Assembly (NCBI GenBank): GCA_965249815.1
Contig: CBDFMV010000002.1
Span: 310,001-374,000 of the forward strand
Source of the DNA: JAJAZB01 sp965249815
GTDB taxonomy: Bacteria; Bacteroidota; Bacteroidia; Cytophagales; Spirosomataceae
Reading direction: 5' to 3'
DNA: 64,000 nt
Shown here: positions 40,311 through 48,855 of the stretch, one piece after another
Layout: each line of letters starts with the position of its first letter
Numbering within the stretch: position 1 is the stretch's first letter
Notes under the pieces: generated by a model
What the model saw: only the letters and a program-made list of their open reading frames with translations
The model's database searches: none
What the model was told of the DNA's origin: nothing
Position numbers and translations under genes: made by a program

Positions 40311-41003
40311 TTACCAGCTTTTCTGGCGGTATTCGGTGGTCGGGTAGGGCGCGTTCATATCGCCGTACGACGGATTGGGCAGGTAGCCGAAGGGCGACTC
40401 AGCCAGCCCACTCACCGATTTTGGTGCGGGCTGATACGCCACGAGCGAGGCCGTTTTCAGGTGTTTCACCGGGAGGAGCGCCGGGCTGCTGCCCTGAAAG
40501 TCGGGTTCGTTGGCTTTGGCCCGTTCGGCGGCGGCCACGCGCTCGGCTTCGGCGCGGGCGGCTTCTTGGGCAACCCGTTTTTTATTCCGGTTGTCGATGT
40601 GTTTGCCGACAGCGTACCCACCGGCCCCGCCGATGACGCCGCCGATAATCCCGCCTACCACGCGGTTGCGTTTGTTGATGATGGCTCCGGCGGCGGCCCC
40701 GACGCCCGTACCGATGACGGCCCCTTTGGCCTGCGGACTCCACCGGCGGCGCTGGCGTCTGCCCATCTGATTGCCGGCCACCGCCCCGACGGTGCCGCCC
40801 ACGACAGCCCCGAGGAGGGGGTTCTTTTTATAAAGCACCGCCCCGGCGGTTCCGCCGACACCAGCTCCGATCACGGTACCCCGCGTGGCGGGTCCCCAGC
40901 CATGCTGGGCCTGAACGTTGTAGCTGAAGAGGAGGGTGAGCATCAAGGCCAGAACAGGAAATGCACGGCGCTTGTTGGCTTCGCTGAAGGAGTTCGATTT
41001 CAT
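40311..41003 (-). CDS. secreted glycine-zipper protein
   Basis: 230 residues with a signal peptide (FPVLALMLTLLFSYNVQAQ). The centre carries repeated glycine-zipper stretches: TRGTVIGAGVGGTAGAVLYK, NPLLGAVVGGTVGAVAGNQM, KGAVIGTGVGAAAGAIINK and VVGGIIGGVIGGAGGYAVGK. A helical Ala/Arg/Glu-rich segment follows (VAQEAARAEAERVAAAERAK). Glycine zippers insert in or pack against membranes; outer membrane or envelope-stress roles are typical but not proven here. No enzymatic domain is visible. Confidence 0.75.
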   Translation of the reverse strand: MKSNSFSEANKRRAFPVLALMLTLLFSYNVQAQHGWGPATRGTVIGAGVGGTAGAVLYKKNPLLGAVVGGTVGAVAGNQMGRRQRRRWSPQAKGAVIGTGVGAAAGAIINKRNRVVGGIIGGVIGGAGGYAVGKHIDNRNKKRVAQEAARAEAERVAAAERAKANEPDFQGSSPALLPVKHLKTASLVAYQPAPKSVSGLAESPFGYLPNPSYGDMNAPYPTTEYRQKSW

Positions 41004-41232
41004 GGTTGTACGGTTTTATATTTTGGTTAAGACACCACCCGATTGACTGGCAATGGGTCGTCGCTCGGATTGGTTAGTTAACGCCGTCATTCGGAAAAGG
41101 GTCATTATCAGGGTGTTAATAAATCCTAAACGGGCGCTAACGGGTTCTTAAACAGCAGGTTTGGTTTGCCACTCTGACTTTTTAGGACGCTGTTTCCACC
41201 TGATTTTAAAAAAATCGTTCCTTTGTCGGACG

Positions 41233-42051
41233 ATGCCACTTTTTATCACCTCCCTGAATTCGGGCAGCAACGGCAACTGCTACTACGTGGGTAACGAGCG
41301 GGACGCCGTGCTGATCGACGCCGGTCTTTCCTGCCGCCAAACCGAAAAGCGGATGCAGCGCCTGGGCTTACCGCTGGCGGCGGTGAAGGCCATTTTCATT
41401 TCTCACGAACACACCGACCACGTCAGCGGCATCGCCCAACTGGCCGGTAAATACCAGTGGCCGGTTTTCATTACGCCCCAAACTCTGTACCGTGCGCGGG
41501 TATCGGCCACCGGCTTGCAAATCCGTTCCCTGCGGGCGTACGAGCCGGTTTGGGTCGGGGAACTTTGCGTCACGGCGTTTCCCAAACTGCACGACGCCTG
41601 CGACCCGCTCAGCTTCGTGGTTTCGGGCCAGGGCACCAATGTGGGCGTTTTTACCGACATCGGGCAGCCGTGCGAACACGTCATTCATCATTTTCGCCAG
41701 TGCCACGCCGCGTTTCTGGAAGCCAATTACGACGAGGAAATGCTGGAGAAAGGCCGCTATCCGGAGCACCTCAAGCGGCGGATTCGGGGCGAAAAAGGGC
41801 ACCTGTCCAACCAGCAGGCCCTGGCCCTGTTCCGAACCCACAAACCGGCGTTCATGAGTCACGTGGTGTTGGCGCACGTGTCGAAGGAAAACAACCGTCC
41901 GCAACTGATTCGGGACTTGTTTACGCCACACCGGGACGGCACCGAGGTCATCGTCGCTTCCCGCGAGGAGGAAACGCCGGTGTACCGGATTGAAGCGAGC
42001 CAGGTTGCAGGCCAGTTCTTTCAACCGGTATCCTCTGCATTAGATTGCTGA
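41233..42051 (+). CDS. metallo-beta-lactamase-fold hydrolase, YycJ/WalJ-like
   Basis: 272 residues from the ATG at 41233 (MPLFITSLNSGSNGNCYYVG). The canonical metal motif HEHTDH is present (IFISHEHTDHVSGIAQLAGK). Further ligand regions are KLHDACDPLSFVV, GVFTDIGQPCEHV and SHVVLAHVSKENN. The SLNSGSNGNCYYV start is typical of the YycJ/WalJ group, which includes nucleases linked to DNA mismatch handling in some bacteria. The actual substrate is not known for this homologue. It is a single-gene unit, divergent from the glycine-zipper gene across 229 bp. Confidence 0.8.
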   Translation: MPLFITSLNSGSNGNCYYVGNERDAVLIDAGLSCRQTEKRMQRLGLPLAAVKAIFISHEHTDHVSGIAQLAGKYQWPVFITPQTLYRARVSATGLQIRSLRAYEPVWVGELCVTAFPKLHDACDPLSFVVSGQGTNVGVFTDIGQPCEHVIHHFRQCHAAFLEANYDEEMLEKGRYPEHLKRRIRGEKGHLSNQQALALFRTHKPAFMSHVVLAHVSKENNRPQLIRDLFTPHRDGTEVIVASREEETPVYRIEASQVAGQFFQPVSSALDC

Positions 42052-42135
42052 TAATCAGGTAGTTAAACGTGATTATTTTGCTTGTGATCCTGGTGAGCAA
42101 TCTCCGCTGGAATTAAAAGTTTCACCCCAAACACC

Positions 42136-42612
42136 ATGCACGCTTTCACCGCGACGCTTCATTGCCGCCACGACGGCGAGGTGCGGATGTACTACGTGGA
42201 TGTTCCGCTCGACGTGGAAGAAGCCTTCGGCAAGCGCGGGCAAATCTGGATTCGGGGCACGGCCAACGGCGCGCCGTTTGAAACCACGCTGCTGCCCCGC
42301 ACCGACGGCGAGCCGTACCTGATTCTGAACTTCGACGTGCGCCAGCGCGCCGGGGCCACCCTGGGCGAAGACCTCGACGTGGCGATTGAAGAAAACCCCG
42401 TCCCGCGCAACCGTGAACTACCCGTGCCCGACGATTTGGCCGAGGTGCTGGAGGATTTCCCGGAGGTGAAAGCGGCGTTCGGGCGGCTTTCCAAGTCGCG
42501 GCGGTTTTACCTGCTTGAATGGATTGGCGAAGCCAAAAAGCCCGAAACGCGGATGGCCCGGATTGAGAAAAGTTTGAAAGAGATTGTGCGGATGGCCCCG
42601 AAAGCGAGGTAA
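42136..42612 (+). CDS. DUF1905/YdeI-like protein
   Basis: 158 residues. The N-terminal half is a DUF1905-type beta barrel (FTATLHCRHDGEVRMYYVDV... IWIRGTANGAPFETTLLPRT). The C-terminal half is a YdeI/OmpD-associated helical region (LEDFPEVKAAFGRLSKSRRF, EAKKPETRMARIEKSLKEIV). The arrangement is common in Bacteroidota and Actinobacteria; the function is unknown. No signal peptide is present, so it is cytoplasmic. It follows the MBL gene by 84 bp in the same direction. Confidence 0.75.
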   Translation: MHAFTATLHCRHDGEVRMYYVDVPLDVEEAFGKRGQIWIRGTANGAPFETTLLPRTDGEPYLILNFDVRQRAGATLGEDLDVAIEENPVPRNRELPVPDDLAEVLEDFPEVKAAFGRLSKSRRFYLLEWIGEAKKPETRMARIEKSLKEIVRMAPKAR

Positions 42613-42639
42613 GGCTGGCACCACGGTACTCCGCTGGGC

Positions 42640-42661
42640 GTGCCACGCAGAGCGGGGGCAC
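42640..42661. repeat. GCCACGCAGAGCGGGGG small repeat
   Basis: Third copy of the 22-base unit seen at 21440-21461 (inverted) and 21498-21519 (direct), with core GCCACGCAGAGCGGGGG and complementary ends GTGCC/GGCAC. It lies between the convergent YdeI-like and alkyltransferase-like genes. Confidence 0.45.
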
Positions 42662-42663
42662 GA

Positions 42664-42987
42664 TTACAATTCGAGCACCGGGTCCCAGAAACGGGTTTTG
42701 AACTCAACGACCTGGTCGTTTTCGACGCACACGCCTTCGGCTTCGAGGGCTTCCTGCATCCGGTTGCCGCCAAAGTGGTGCTTGCCCGTGAGCAACCCCC
42801 GGCTGTTGACGACCCGGTGCGCGGGTACCTCGCCCTGAGCGTGGCAGGCATTCATGGCCCAGCCCACCAGCCGCGCACCGCCCTTCGAGCCGAGGTACTT
42901 CGCGATGGCCCCGTAGCTCGTCACGCGGCCCGGTGGGATGAGTTTCACGACCTCGTACACGTCGTCGAAGGGATTGGTTTCGGGCAT
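42664..42987 (-). CDS. alkyltransferase-like protein (MGMT family, no catalytic Cys)
   Basis: 107 residues from the ATG at 42987 (MPETNPFDDVYEVVKLIPPG). It has the MGMT C-terminal DNA-binding fold (GRVTSYGAIAKYLGSKGGAR). The active-site motif PCHRV reads PAHRV at 55-59, so the alkyl-accepting Cys is Ala56. This is the mark of ATL proteins, which bind O6-alkylguanine and hand lesions to nucleotide excision repair. Length agrees with ATL1-type proteins. A longer upstream frame runs through the hairpin repeat and is rejected. Confidence 0.85.
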   Translation of the reverse strand: MPETNPFDDVYEVVKLIPPGRVTSYGAIAKYLGSKGGARLVGWAMNACHAQGEVPAHRVVNSRGLLTGKHHFGGNRMQEALEAEGVCVENDQVVEFKTRFWDPVLEL

Positions 42988-43000
42988 TTTTCGAGAAATT

Positions 43001-43089
43001 TTTAACCGCAGAGACGCAAAGGAAGCGCAAAGGCCGCAAGAGATTTTTCTCCGCGAACTTAGCGCTTCCTTTGCGTCTCTGCGGTTAAA
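43001..43089. repeat. TTAACCGC hairpin repeat, copy 4
   Basis: Perfect 28-bp arms at 43001-43028 (TTTAACCGCAGAGACGCAAA...) and 43062-43089 (...TTTGCGTCTCTGCGGTTAAA) around a 33-base loop. It is the best-preserved of the four copies. It lies between the alkyltransferase-like gene and the DUF3109 gene. Confidence 0.8.
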
Positions 43090-43094
43090 ATTGG

Positions 43095-43670
43095 TTAAGA
43101 AACGGCTGCTTTCTCTTCGATTTCCCGGCAAAGCTGGGCGTACCATTCCTCGCCGTAGGCCCTGATGAGCGGCGTTTTCAAAAATTGGTACACCGGCACT
43201 TTCAAGGCTGCGCCGTGGTCGCAGGCGGGGGCGCAGATGTGCCAGCGGTCGTAATTGAGGGCGTGAAACTCTTCGTACTTCGTGATGCGGATGGGGTAAA
43301 GGTGGCAGGAAATCGGCTTGCGGAAATCGGTTTTTCCGGCGAAAAACGCCTGTTCGATGCCACATTTCAGGATACCGCGCTCGTCGTACAGGGCGTAAGC
43401 GCATTCGCGGTTGCCGATGGTCGGGGTGGAGAAATCGCCTTCCCAATCCTCGACGTACTTGCCCTGTTCGGCGATGGCCCGGCGGCCTGCTTCGGTCAGA
43501 AACGGGGCAATTTTTTCATATTCCTGATCTAGCACGGCCAGTTCCACGTCTTCCAGCGGCGCGCCCAAATCGCCTTCCACGCAGCAGGCACCTTTGCACT
43601 TGCTGAGTTCGCAGACGAAGAATTGATCGGCGATGTCGTCGGAAATGACGGTGTTTTCGATGAGAATCAT
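43095..43670 (-). CDS. DUF3109 protein
   Basis: 191 residues from the ATG at 43670 (MILIENTVISDDIADQFFVC). The conserved cysteines of the family are visible in FFVCELSKCKGACCVEGDLG, then GNRECAYALYDE, LKCGIEQ, PISCHLYPIRI and WHICAPACDHG. Seven to eight cysteines suggest metal or Fe-S binding, and the family is typical of Bacteroidota. Its function is not known. TACTTTTG (a TAnnTTTG box) lies only 3 bp before this start. Confidence 0.8.
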   Translation of the reverse strand: MILIENTVISDDIADQFFVCELSKCKGACCVEGDLGAPLEDVELAVLDQEYEKIAPFLTEAGRRAIAEQGKYVEDWEGDFSTPTIGNRECAYALYDERGILKCGIEQAFFAGKTDFRKPISCHLYPIRITKYEEFHALNYDRWHICAPACDHGAALKVPVYQFLKTPLIRAYGEEWYAQLCREIEEKAAVS

Positions 43671-43673
43671 ACG

Positions 43674-43681
43674 CAAAAGTA
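43674..43681 (-). promoter_or_regulatory. candidate -7 box abutting the DUF3109 start
   Basis: Read on the minus strand, TACTTTTG matches TAnnTTTG and is followed by CGT and the ATG. If used, the transcript would have essentially no leader. Confidence 0.35.
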
Positions 43682-43692
43682 CCTTCCTCCGG

Positions 43693-43797
43693 CGTCATTG
43701 CGAGCGAAGCGAAGCAATCTGTTGCCGCCAGCCTCATCCAGTTCTGTGGAAAGCGTTTATTAGATAGAAACAGCTTGCTTCGTTCCTCGCAATGACG
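43693..43797. repeat. CGTCATTGCGAG fold-back repeat
   Basis: The left part CGTCATTGCGAGCGAAGCGA and the right part CGTTCCTCGCAATGACG are inverted copies of a widely distributed CGTCATTGCGAG-type repeat. It lies between the DUF3109 gene and the lytic transglycosylase gene. Confidence 0.7.
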
Positions 43798-43811
43798 ACC
43801 ACGGGAGGCGT

Positions 43812-46004
43812 TTATTTTTTCACTTTAACCACCTGCCCGACTTTCAGCGTCGGGTATTCGGTAAAGCCATTCCAGTCGCGTAGGTCCTGCGGGGCGACGT
43901 TGTACTTGCGGGTGAGGCTGAAAAACGTCTCGCCTTGTTGTACGGTGTGTTCGGTCCAGGCTTCGGTTTTCGGTTTGGCGGTCGTTTTGGGCGGCGTTGA
44001 GGCCGAAACCGCCGGGGTGGGGTTGCCCGTTCCCGGCTTTTCCAGCACCACCAATTCATCGCCGATGCGCACGGACGGGTTTTCGTTCAAGCCGTTTAGT
44101 TCACGGAGTTCGGTCACCGAAATTCCGTATTTGCGGGCGATGCTGAAAAAGGTTTCCCCCTGTTGCACGGTGTGCATTGCCGTTTTTTCGCCTTCTTCCA
44201 ATTCCCGATACACCCGTGGCCGGGCCTCAGACACCGGAGATTTCCCCGCCGCGACGGGCTGGGTTTTGGCATCCAGCTTAAATTCCACGTCCTGGTCTTC
44301 GCCTTTCTTGGGTAGTGCCGCTTTCGGGGCGGTTTTCGTCGTCGGCGCGGATTTGCGCTCGGCCACCGGCCCCGACAAGGGGTTCGGCGAACCGTTTTCG
44401 GGAATCAACACCACGCGCCCGCTGCTGGTGGTTTTCGAGGCCGAATTGCTGCCCGCCGGAATCACCACGTCCACCTCGCGGTCATTCCCCGACGCCGAGG
44501 CGCTGGGTCTAACCATCGATTCGCCGGGCGTTGCGGCGCTGGCGGTCGCGTTGGGGGCGGGTTTGGAAGCGGGCCGCATCAGGGGCTGGGGCGGTGGCGT
44601 GCCGGTGGGGGAGGCCTCCGGCAGTTTGCTCAGGCGCGGAGCCGGGCCGGGCTGTGCGGGCTGGGGTTGTTGTTCGGGCAATTTGAGGACCTCGACGGGC
44701 TGGTTGGAGGGTCGTTTTTTCTGCAACCACAAAATCCGCCCCGGCTGGAGGCGCTGCACGGTTTCGAGGCGATTGTATTTGAGTAAAAATTTCATCCTCA
44801 AGCCGTACACCTGCGAAACCTGCCAGAGGGTCTGGTCGGGCTGGGTGGTGTGGTAGGGCACTACGGCTTTGCGGCCTTTCTTTTTCAGATAATACACGTC
44901 GCCCGGCACAATGCGGTCGTTTTCGCGCAAATCGTTGAAGCGCATGAACCTCCGCAGCGATACGTCCGCGCGCTCAGCCAGCTTCTCCGGCGAATCGCCC
45001 GCCTGGGCCAGAATACCCGGTTTGCCATTGATTTCGTAGAAAACAGGCACGTTTTTGCCTTTCACGTTGGCGGGCGTGATCCGTTTCAAGACGGGAAAAC
45101 CGAGATCGTTTCGGGTGGTTTTGGTCACGTCCACTCGGGTGTTGGTCGTCACGGCTTTGGCCCGCACGGTGGCGAGTTGCTCCTTACTGGCCGTGGGCAC
45201 GAGCATCACGTACTCCTTGTCCATCGGTACCGTCGAGCCGCCCACCCAGCGGTTGTGGCGGCGGAGTTCGGCCTCGTCCACGCTCAGTTCGGCGGCGATT
45301 TGGGCGAAATTCTTGCCGTTGCCGAAGCGGTATTCGTAAAAACCCACCGGCCCCGGTTTGTAGGTTTCGATTTCCTGCTCGAACACGATTTTGTGCGCCA
45401 GACACCGCAAAATGTACCGGTCGGTCTGGTTGTTGACGGTAATCTGGCTGGCCCCCATCCAGTCTTCGGGCACGAGTTGCTTGATGCCGCCCAGGCCGAG
45501 GTAGTACGAGTAAAGCGTTGAAACCCAGTTGTTCAGCGCCTGGTTGTTGCGCTTCAGGTACTGGGCCGCGGCGCGGGTCGAAGCGTGAATGTTCTTGCGC
45601 TCGTCCACCTGGTCGTCCACGCGGAGGCCAAAATCCCCGGCGGTTTCTTTTTTGAACTGCCAGAAACCCACGGCGTTGGAGGTCGAGACGGCGTCGGGCA
45701 CCAGCCCGCTCTCCTGCACGACGAGGTACTTGAAATCGGTCGGTACTTCTTCCTCGGCCAGAATGGCCTCCACCAGCGGGAAATATTGCACCACACGCTC
45801 CAGGCGGGTGTCGAGCACGCGCCGGTTGCTCATCAGCGCGTTCACGTCGGTCTGCACGAGTTGGCGGGCGCTTTCGTCGAATTTCACGGTAATGCCCGCG
45901 AATTCCACCGAGCGCGGCACCCGGTACGGCGTGGCGGTTTGAGCCAGCAGTCGGCCCAGCGGCAGCACCAGCAGCAGGAAGAGGAGGATGGTTTTTCGTT
46001 GCAT
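43812..46004 (-). CDS. membrane-bound lytic transglycosylase with LysM repeats (MltD-like)
   Basis: 730 residues from the ATG at 46004. The signal peptide is MQRKTILLFLLLVLPLGRLL. The SLT domain spans about 70-220 with the likely catalytic Glu98 (YLVVQESGLVPDAVSTSNAV; QESG motif, then GFWQF). At least three LysM units follow: YHTTQPDQTLWQVSQVYGLR, MHTVQQGETFFSIARKYGIS and HTVQQGETFFSLTRKYNVAP. It cleaves peptidoglycan, with the LysM units gripping the glycan. Between LysM units is a long low-complexity Pro/Ala/Ser linker. An upstream extension lacks a sensible start. Confidence 0.88.
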   Translation of the reverse strand: MQRKTILLFLLLVLPLGRLLAQTATPYRVPRSVEFAGITVKFDESARQLVQTDVNALMSNRRVLDTRLERVVQYFPLVEAILAEEEVPTDFKYLVVQESGLVPDAVSTSNAVGFWQFKKETAGDFGLRVDDQVDERKNIHASTRAAAQYLKRNNQALNNWVSTLYSYYLGLGGIKQLVPEDWMGASQITVNNQTDRYILRCLAHKIVFEQEIETYKPGPVGFYEYRFGNGKNFAQIAAELSVDEAELRRHNRWVGGSTVPMDKEYVMLVPTASKEQLATVRAKAVTTNTRVDVTKTTRNDLGFPVLKRITPANVKGKNVPVFYEINGKPGILAQAGDSPEKLAERADVSLRRFMRFNDLRENDRIVPGDVYYLKKKGRKAVVPYHTTQPDQTLWQVSQVYGLRMKFLLKYNRLETVQRLQPGRILWLQKKRPSNQPVEVLKLPEQQPQPAQPGPAPRLSKLPEASPTGTPPPQPLMRPASKPAPNATASAATPGESMVRPSASASGNDREVDVVIPAGSNSASKTTSSGRVVLIPENGSPNPLSGPVAERKSAPTTKTAPKAALPKKGEDQDVEFKLDAKTQPVAAGKSPVSEARPRVYRELEEGEKTAMHTVQQGETFFSIARKYGISVTELRELNGLNENPSVRIGDELVVLEKPGTGNPTPAVSASTPPKTTAKPKTEAWTEHTVQQGETFFSLTRKYNVAPQDLRDWNGFTEYPTLKVGQVVKVKK

Positions 46005-46114
46005 GAAGAGCGTTAGGGTTGGGTTGCAAAATCCGCCCTGGTGCGCGGACTTGCGCGCGCGTCGGGTGGAGGGATGTCTCGGGCGTGGAGGTCCCCACAA
46101 ACATTAAGCCAATT

Positions 46115-46756
46115 TTACTTTTTCCGCGCCACCAGCAGCCCGTCCCGGATCGGAAGCAGCACGTTTTCAACGCGCGAATCGGCGTGAACTTTTTCGTTGA
46201 ACGCCACCACGTGCGGCGTGTCGGGGTCGCCGTCGGGCGTAGTCTGGACGACTTTCCCGCTCCACAACACGTTGTCGGCGACGATGAACCCGCCGGGGCG
46301 GACGTTCTCAAAAACGAGGTCGAAATAACGGCTATAGTTCACTTTGTCGGCGTCGATAAACACGAGGTCGAAGGGGCCGGTGAGCGTCGGGATGACGTCG
46401 AGGGCGTTGCCGAGGCGGAAATCGATTCGGTCGGCGAGACCCGATTCGGCCAGAAACCGGCGGGTGAAGGTTTCCAGTTCCTCGTTTTGATCGATGGTGA
46501 CGACCTGCCCGCCTTCGGCCAGCCCTTCTGCGAGGCATAACGCCGAATAGCCCGTGTACGTACCGATTTCGAGCACTTTTTTCGGGCGAAGCATCCACGA
46601 AATCATCGCCAGCACCCGGCCCTGGAGGTGGCCGGAGAGCATCCGCGGGCGCAGAATCTTGGCGTGCGTCTCACGGTTGAGGCGCTGCAACACCGCGCTT
46701 TCGGGCGTGGTGTGCGCTTCGGCGTAAGCGGCGATTTCGTTGGGTAAAAAATCCAT
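46115..46756 (-). CDS. SAM-dependent O-methyltransferase (class I)
   Basis: 213 residues. It is of the small metal-dependent O-methyltransferase type. SAM-binding segments are VLEIGTYTGYSALCLAEGL (motif I), VVTIDQNEELETF and FDLVFIDADKVNYSRYFDLV (metal and catalysis). The rest (VLWSGKVVQ) is family-typical. Targets of these enzymes in bacteria include catechol-like molecules and others; none can be chosen here. It is 16 bp downstream of the M16 peptidase gene in the same direction, so the two form an operon. Confidence 0.88.
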   Translation of the reverse strand: MDFLPNEIAAYAEAHTTPESAVLQRLNRETHAKILRPRMLSGHLQGRVLAMISWMLRPKKVLEIGTYTGYSALCLAEGLAEGGQVVTIDQNEELETFTRRFLAESGLADRIDFRLGNALDVIPTLTGPFDLVFIDADKVNYSRYFDLVFENVRPGGFIVADNVLWSGKVVQTTPDGDPDTPHVVAFNEKVHADSRVENVLLPIRDGLLVARKK

Positions 46757-46772
46757 GCGGGTATTTACACTT

Positions 46773-48008
46773 TTAATTTTCGGGCAGGAATGTTAGCTGG
46801 CAAAGCTGGTCTTCCACGAAAATTTCGTTGGCCATGTCCTGCAACTGGCTGGCCGACACGGCTTTGATTTGGGCGAACAATTCCTCCAGCGGCTCCACGC
46901 GACCCAGGTCGAGCAGGCTTTTGCCCATCATCAGCATAAAACTCAGGTTGCCTTCTTCGGCCATCGCCAATTGGCCCATCAACTGCTGCTTGGTCACATG
47001 CAACTGGTTGGCGGTGAGCGGCACCTCGCGCAGGGTTTTTAGTTCTTTCAAAATCAGCGAAACCGCCCGGGCCACCTGCCGCCGCTCGGTGCCGAAGTAA
47101 ATGCCCACGAAACCCGTGTCGAGGTAGGGCGTGTAGCTGGCGTCGATGCTGTACACCAGGCCGTGTTTTTCGCGCACCGAGAGGTTGAGGCGCGAGTTCA
47201 TGCCCGGCCCGCCGAGCAGGTTGACGAGCATGTAAAACGGCAGCCGGTGCTTGTCGGTCAGGGCGTAGGCGCGACGGCCCAGGGCCGTTTGGGCCTGCAC
47301 GATGGGCCGGGCCAGTTGCTCCTGCTTCGGGTAGTAGCCGTTGGGCGAAATCCGGACGCGGTTGGTGCGTTGGGCGGGCACGTCGCCGAGGTATTTTTCG
47401 GCCAGTTTCACCACCTTTTTGAACGGCAGGTTGCCCACCGACGAAAACACGACGCGCTCGGTGTCGAGGTTTTCGGCGATGAACCGCTGCAAATCCTCGC
47501 GCCCGAACGAACTCAGGCTTTCGGCGGTGCCGAGGATGTTGGCCCCGAGCTGGTGCCCGGCGAAGACGAGGCCGTCGAAATCGTCTTGGAGGGCGTCTTC
47601 GGGCGAATCGTAGTACATCGCGATTTCTTCCATGATCACGCTGCGCTCTTTTTCCAGTTGTTTTTCGGGAAAAACGGAGTGAAACGTGATGTCGGCGAGG
47701 ATGTCGATGGCTTTTTCGTAATGCTCGCGCAGCAGCGACGCGTGGAAGCAGATTTTCTCCTTCGTCGTGTAGGCGTTGAGTTCGCCGCCGACGGTTTCGA
47801 GGCGGTTGAGGATGTGAAAGGAGTTGCGGTGCTCGGTGCCCTTGAAGGCCATGTGCTCCCAGAAGTGCGCCAGGCCCTGCTGGTGGGGGAGTTCGTCGCG
47901 GCTGCCGATGTCGAGCATGATGCCCAGGTGGGCGACCTGACTCGTGGTTACTTGCTTATGAGCCACCCGGATGCCATTGGGCAGGGTGTGAAGTTGGTAT
48001 TCGTCCAT
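46773..48008 (-). CDS. M16-family zinc peptidase
   Basis: 411 residues from the ATG at 48008 (MDEYQLHTLPNGIRVAHKQV). The inverted zinc motif HFWEH is at 48-52 (GLAHFWEHMAFKGTEHRN), and the third ligand region is SVIMEEIAMYYDSPEDALQD. Length fits single-chain processing peptidase homologues, which digest or process peptides, usually in the periplasm or cytosol. No signal peptide is visible. It lies upstream of the O-methyltransferase gene. An AAGTCG direct repeat precedes the start. Confidence 0.9.
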   Translation of the reverse strand: MDEYQLHTLPNGIRVAHKQVTTSQVAHLGIMLDIGSRDELPHQQGLAHFWEHMAFKGTEHRNSFHILNRLETVGGELNAYTTKEKICFHASLLREHYEKAIDILADITFHSVFPEKQLEKERSVIMEEIAMYYDSPEDALQDDFDGLVFAGHQLGANILGTAESLSSFGREDLQRFIAENLDTERVVFSSVGNLPFKKVVKLAEKYLGDVPAQRTNRVRISPNGYYPKQEQLARPIVQAQTALGRRAYALTDKHRLPFYMLVNLLGGPGMNSRLNLSVREKHGLVYSIDASYTPYLDTGFVGIYFGTERRQVARAVSLILKELKTLREVPLTANQLHVTKQQLMGQLAMAEEGNLSFMLMMGKSLLDLGRVEPLEELFAQIKAVSASQLQDMANEIFVEDQLCQLTFLPEN

Positions 48009-48012
48009 CAAA

Positions 48013-48044
48013 AAGTCGAAAGTCGTAAGTCGAAAGTCGTAAGT
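48013..48044. repeat. AAGTCGAAAGTCGT direct repeat
   Basis: Two tandem copies of AGTCGAAAGTCGTA directly upstream of the M16 peptidase start. This is another member of the simple direct-repeat class that sits in gaps of this genome. Confidence 0.5.
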
Positions 48045-48158
48045 GGGGAAGACTTACATTTCGGCAACAAAAAAAGCAGTTGGAAATTCCAACCGGAAGG
48101 GTGGATTTGGGGTCATGGCGTAACTTGGGCGAAGTTACGACGAAAACCTGTCTGACGC

Positions 48159-48806
48159 ATGAAACGACTCCTGCTTGCCGCCACCTGCCTGGTCAGCCTG
48201 ACCGCCGCCCAGCGTTGGGAACGCCTCGTGGGCCTCAACGTGTTGCCATTGGTGGCGAAAACGCTCGAAATTCGGGCCTCGTTTAGCCCGATACCGGCCT
48301 GGGCGCTGACCTTGGACGCGGGCGGCACGTTCGATTCCCGGTTTCAGGGACTGGGACTGAGCAAGGTAGGCGATGAAGTCAGCGGCGAACGGAGGACGGT
48401 GGGTGCCTACGGTCGGGTGGGGGCAAAAATGTACTGGGAACGGCTGACTAACCCGACCGCACCGGTGAGTTTCCTGACGGGCTTGTCGGTGATTGGCTCG
48501 GCCTACCGTGCCGAGGCCCGGCTTCAGGATTGGTCTACGTTGCCGCCCGACCCCAGCCGCGAAGAAACCCGCACCAGCCAGGGCTTTCTCTGCGGCCTGG
48601 GTCTGACGGGCGGTATAGCCTGGAACCTAAACAACCGCTTCAGCCACGAAATCGGATTGCAGTACTGCCTCCATCAACCCCGGACTGATTATTTTGGCCT
48701 TGCTTACCGAAATTACCAGCCCGGCATGGGAGTTCTCTCGTCGCGCAACGGTGGGAAGGATAGTTGGCAGCTTTTTTGGTCGGTAAACTACCGTCTCGGC
48801 CGGTAG
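48159..48806 (+). CDS. secreted protein, probably outer-membrane beta-barrel-like
   Basis: 215 residues with a signal peptide (MKRLLLAATCLVSLTAAQR). The body has alternating hydrophobic/polar strands (LEIRASFSPIPAWALTLDAG, GAYGRVGAKMYWERLTN) and ends WQLFWSVNYRLGR, as in small outer membrane beta-barrels whose last residue is usually aromatic; here it is Arg, so the ending is not typical. No known family was recognised. A perfect hairpin terminator follows 5 bp after its stop. Confidence 0.5.
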   Translation: MKRLLLAATCLVSLTAAQRWERLVGLNVLPLVAKTLEIRASFSPIPAWALTLDAGGTFDSRFQGLGLSKVGDEVSGERRTVGAYGRVGAKMYWERLTNPTAPVSFLTGLSVIGSAYRAEARLQDWSTLPPDPSREETRTSQGFLCGLGLTGGIAWNLNNRFSHEIGLQYCLHQPRTDYFGLAYRNYQPGMGVLSSRNGGKDSWQLFWSVNYRLGR

Positions 48807-48810
48807 AACG

Positions 48811-48843
48811 AGACCTAACAGGTTTTGAAAACCTGTTAGGTCT
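48811..48843. terminator. perfect hairpin AGACCTAACAGG/CCTGTTAGGTCT
   Basis: The 16-bp arms around the centre read AGACCTAACAGGTTTT and, after one base, AAAACCTGTTAGGTCT. A T-rich stretch follows (TGGTCTTTTC). It lies directly behind the gene at 48159-48806. The core AACAGGTTTTGAAAACCTGTT recurs as an intergenic element in related genomes, to my knowledge. Confidence 0.65.
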
Positions 48844-48855
48844 GGTCTTTTCCCA

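Noticed and set aside
42988..43446. N-terminal extension of the alkyltransferase-like gene
   Set aside because: The extra codons run through the hairpin repeat and the antisense of DUF3109; the ATG at 42987 gives the normal length of the family.
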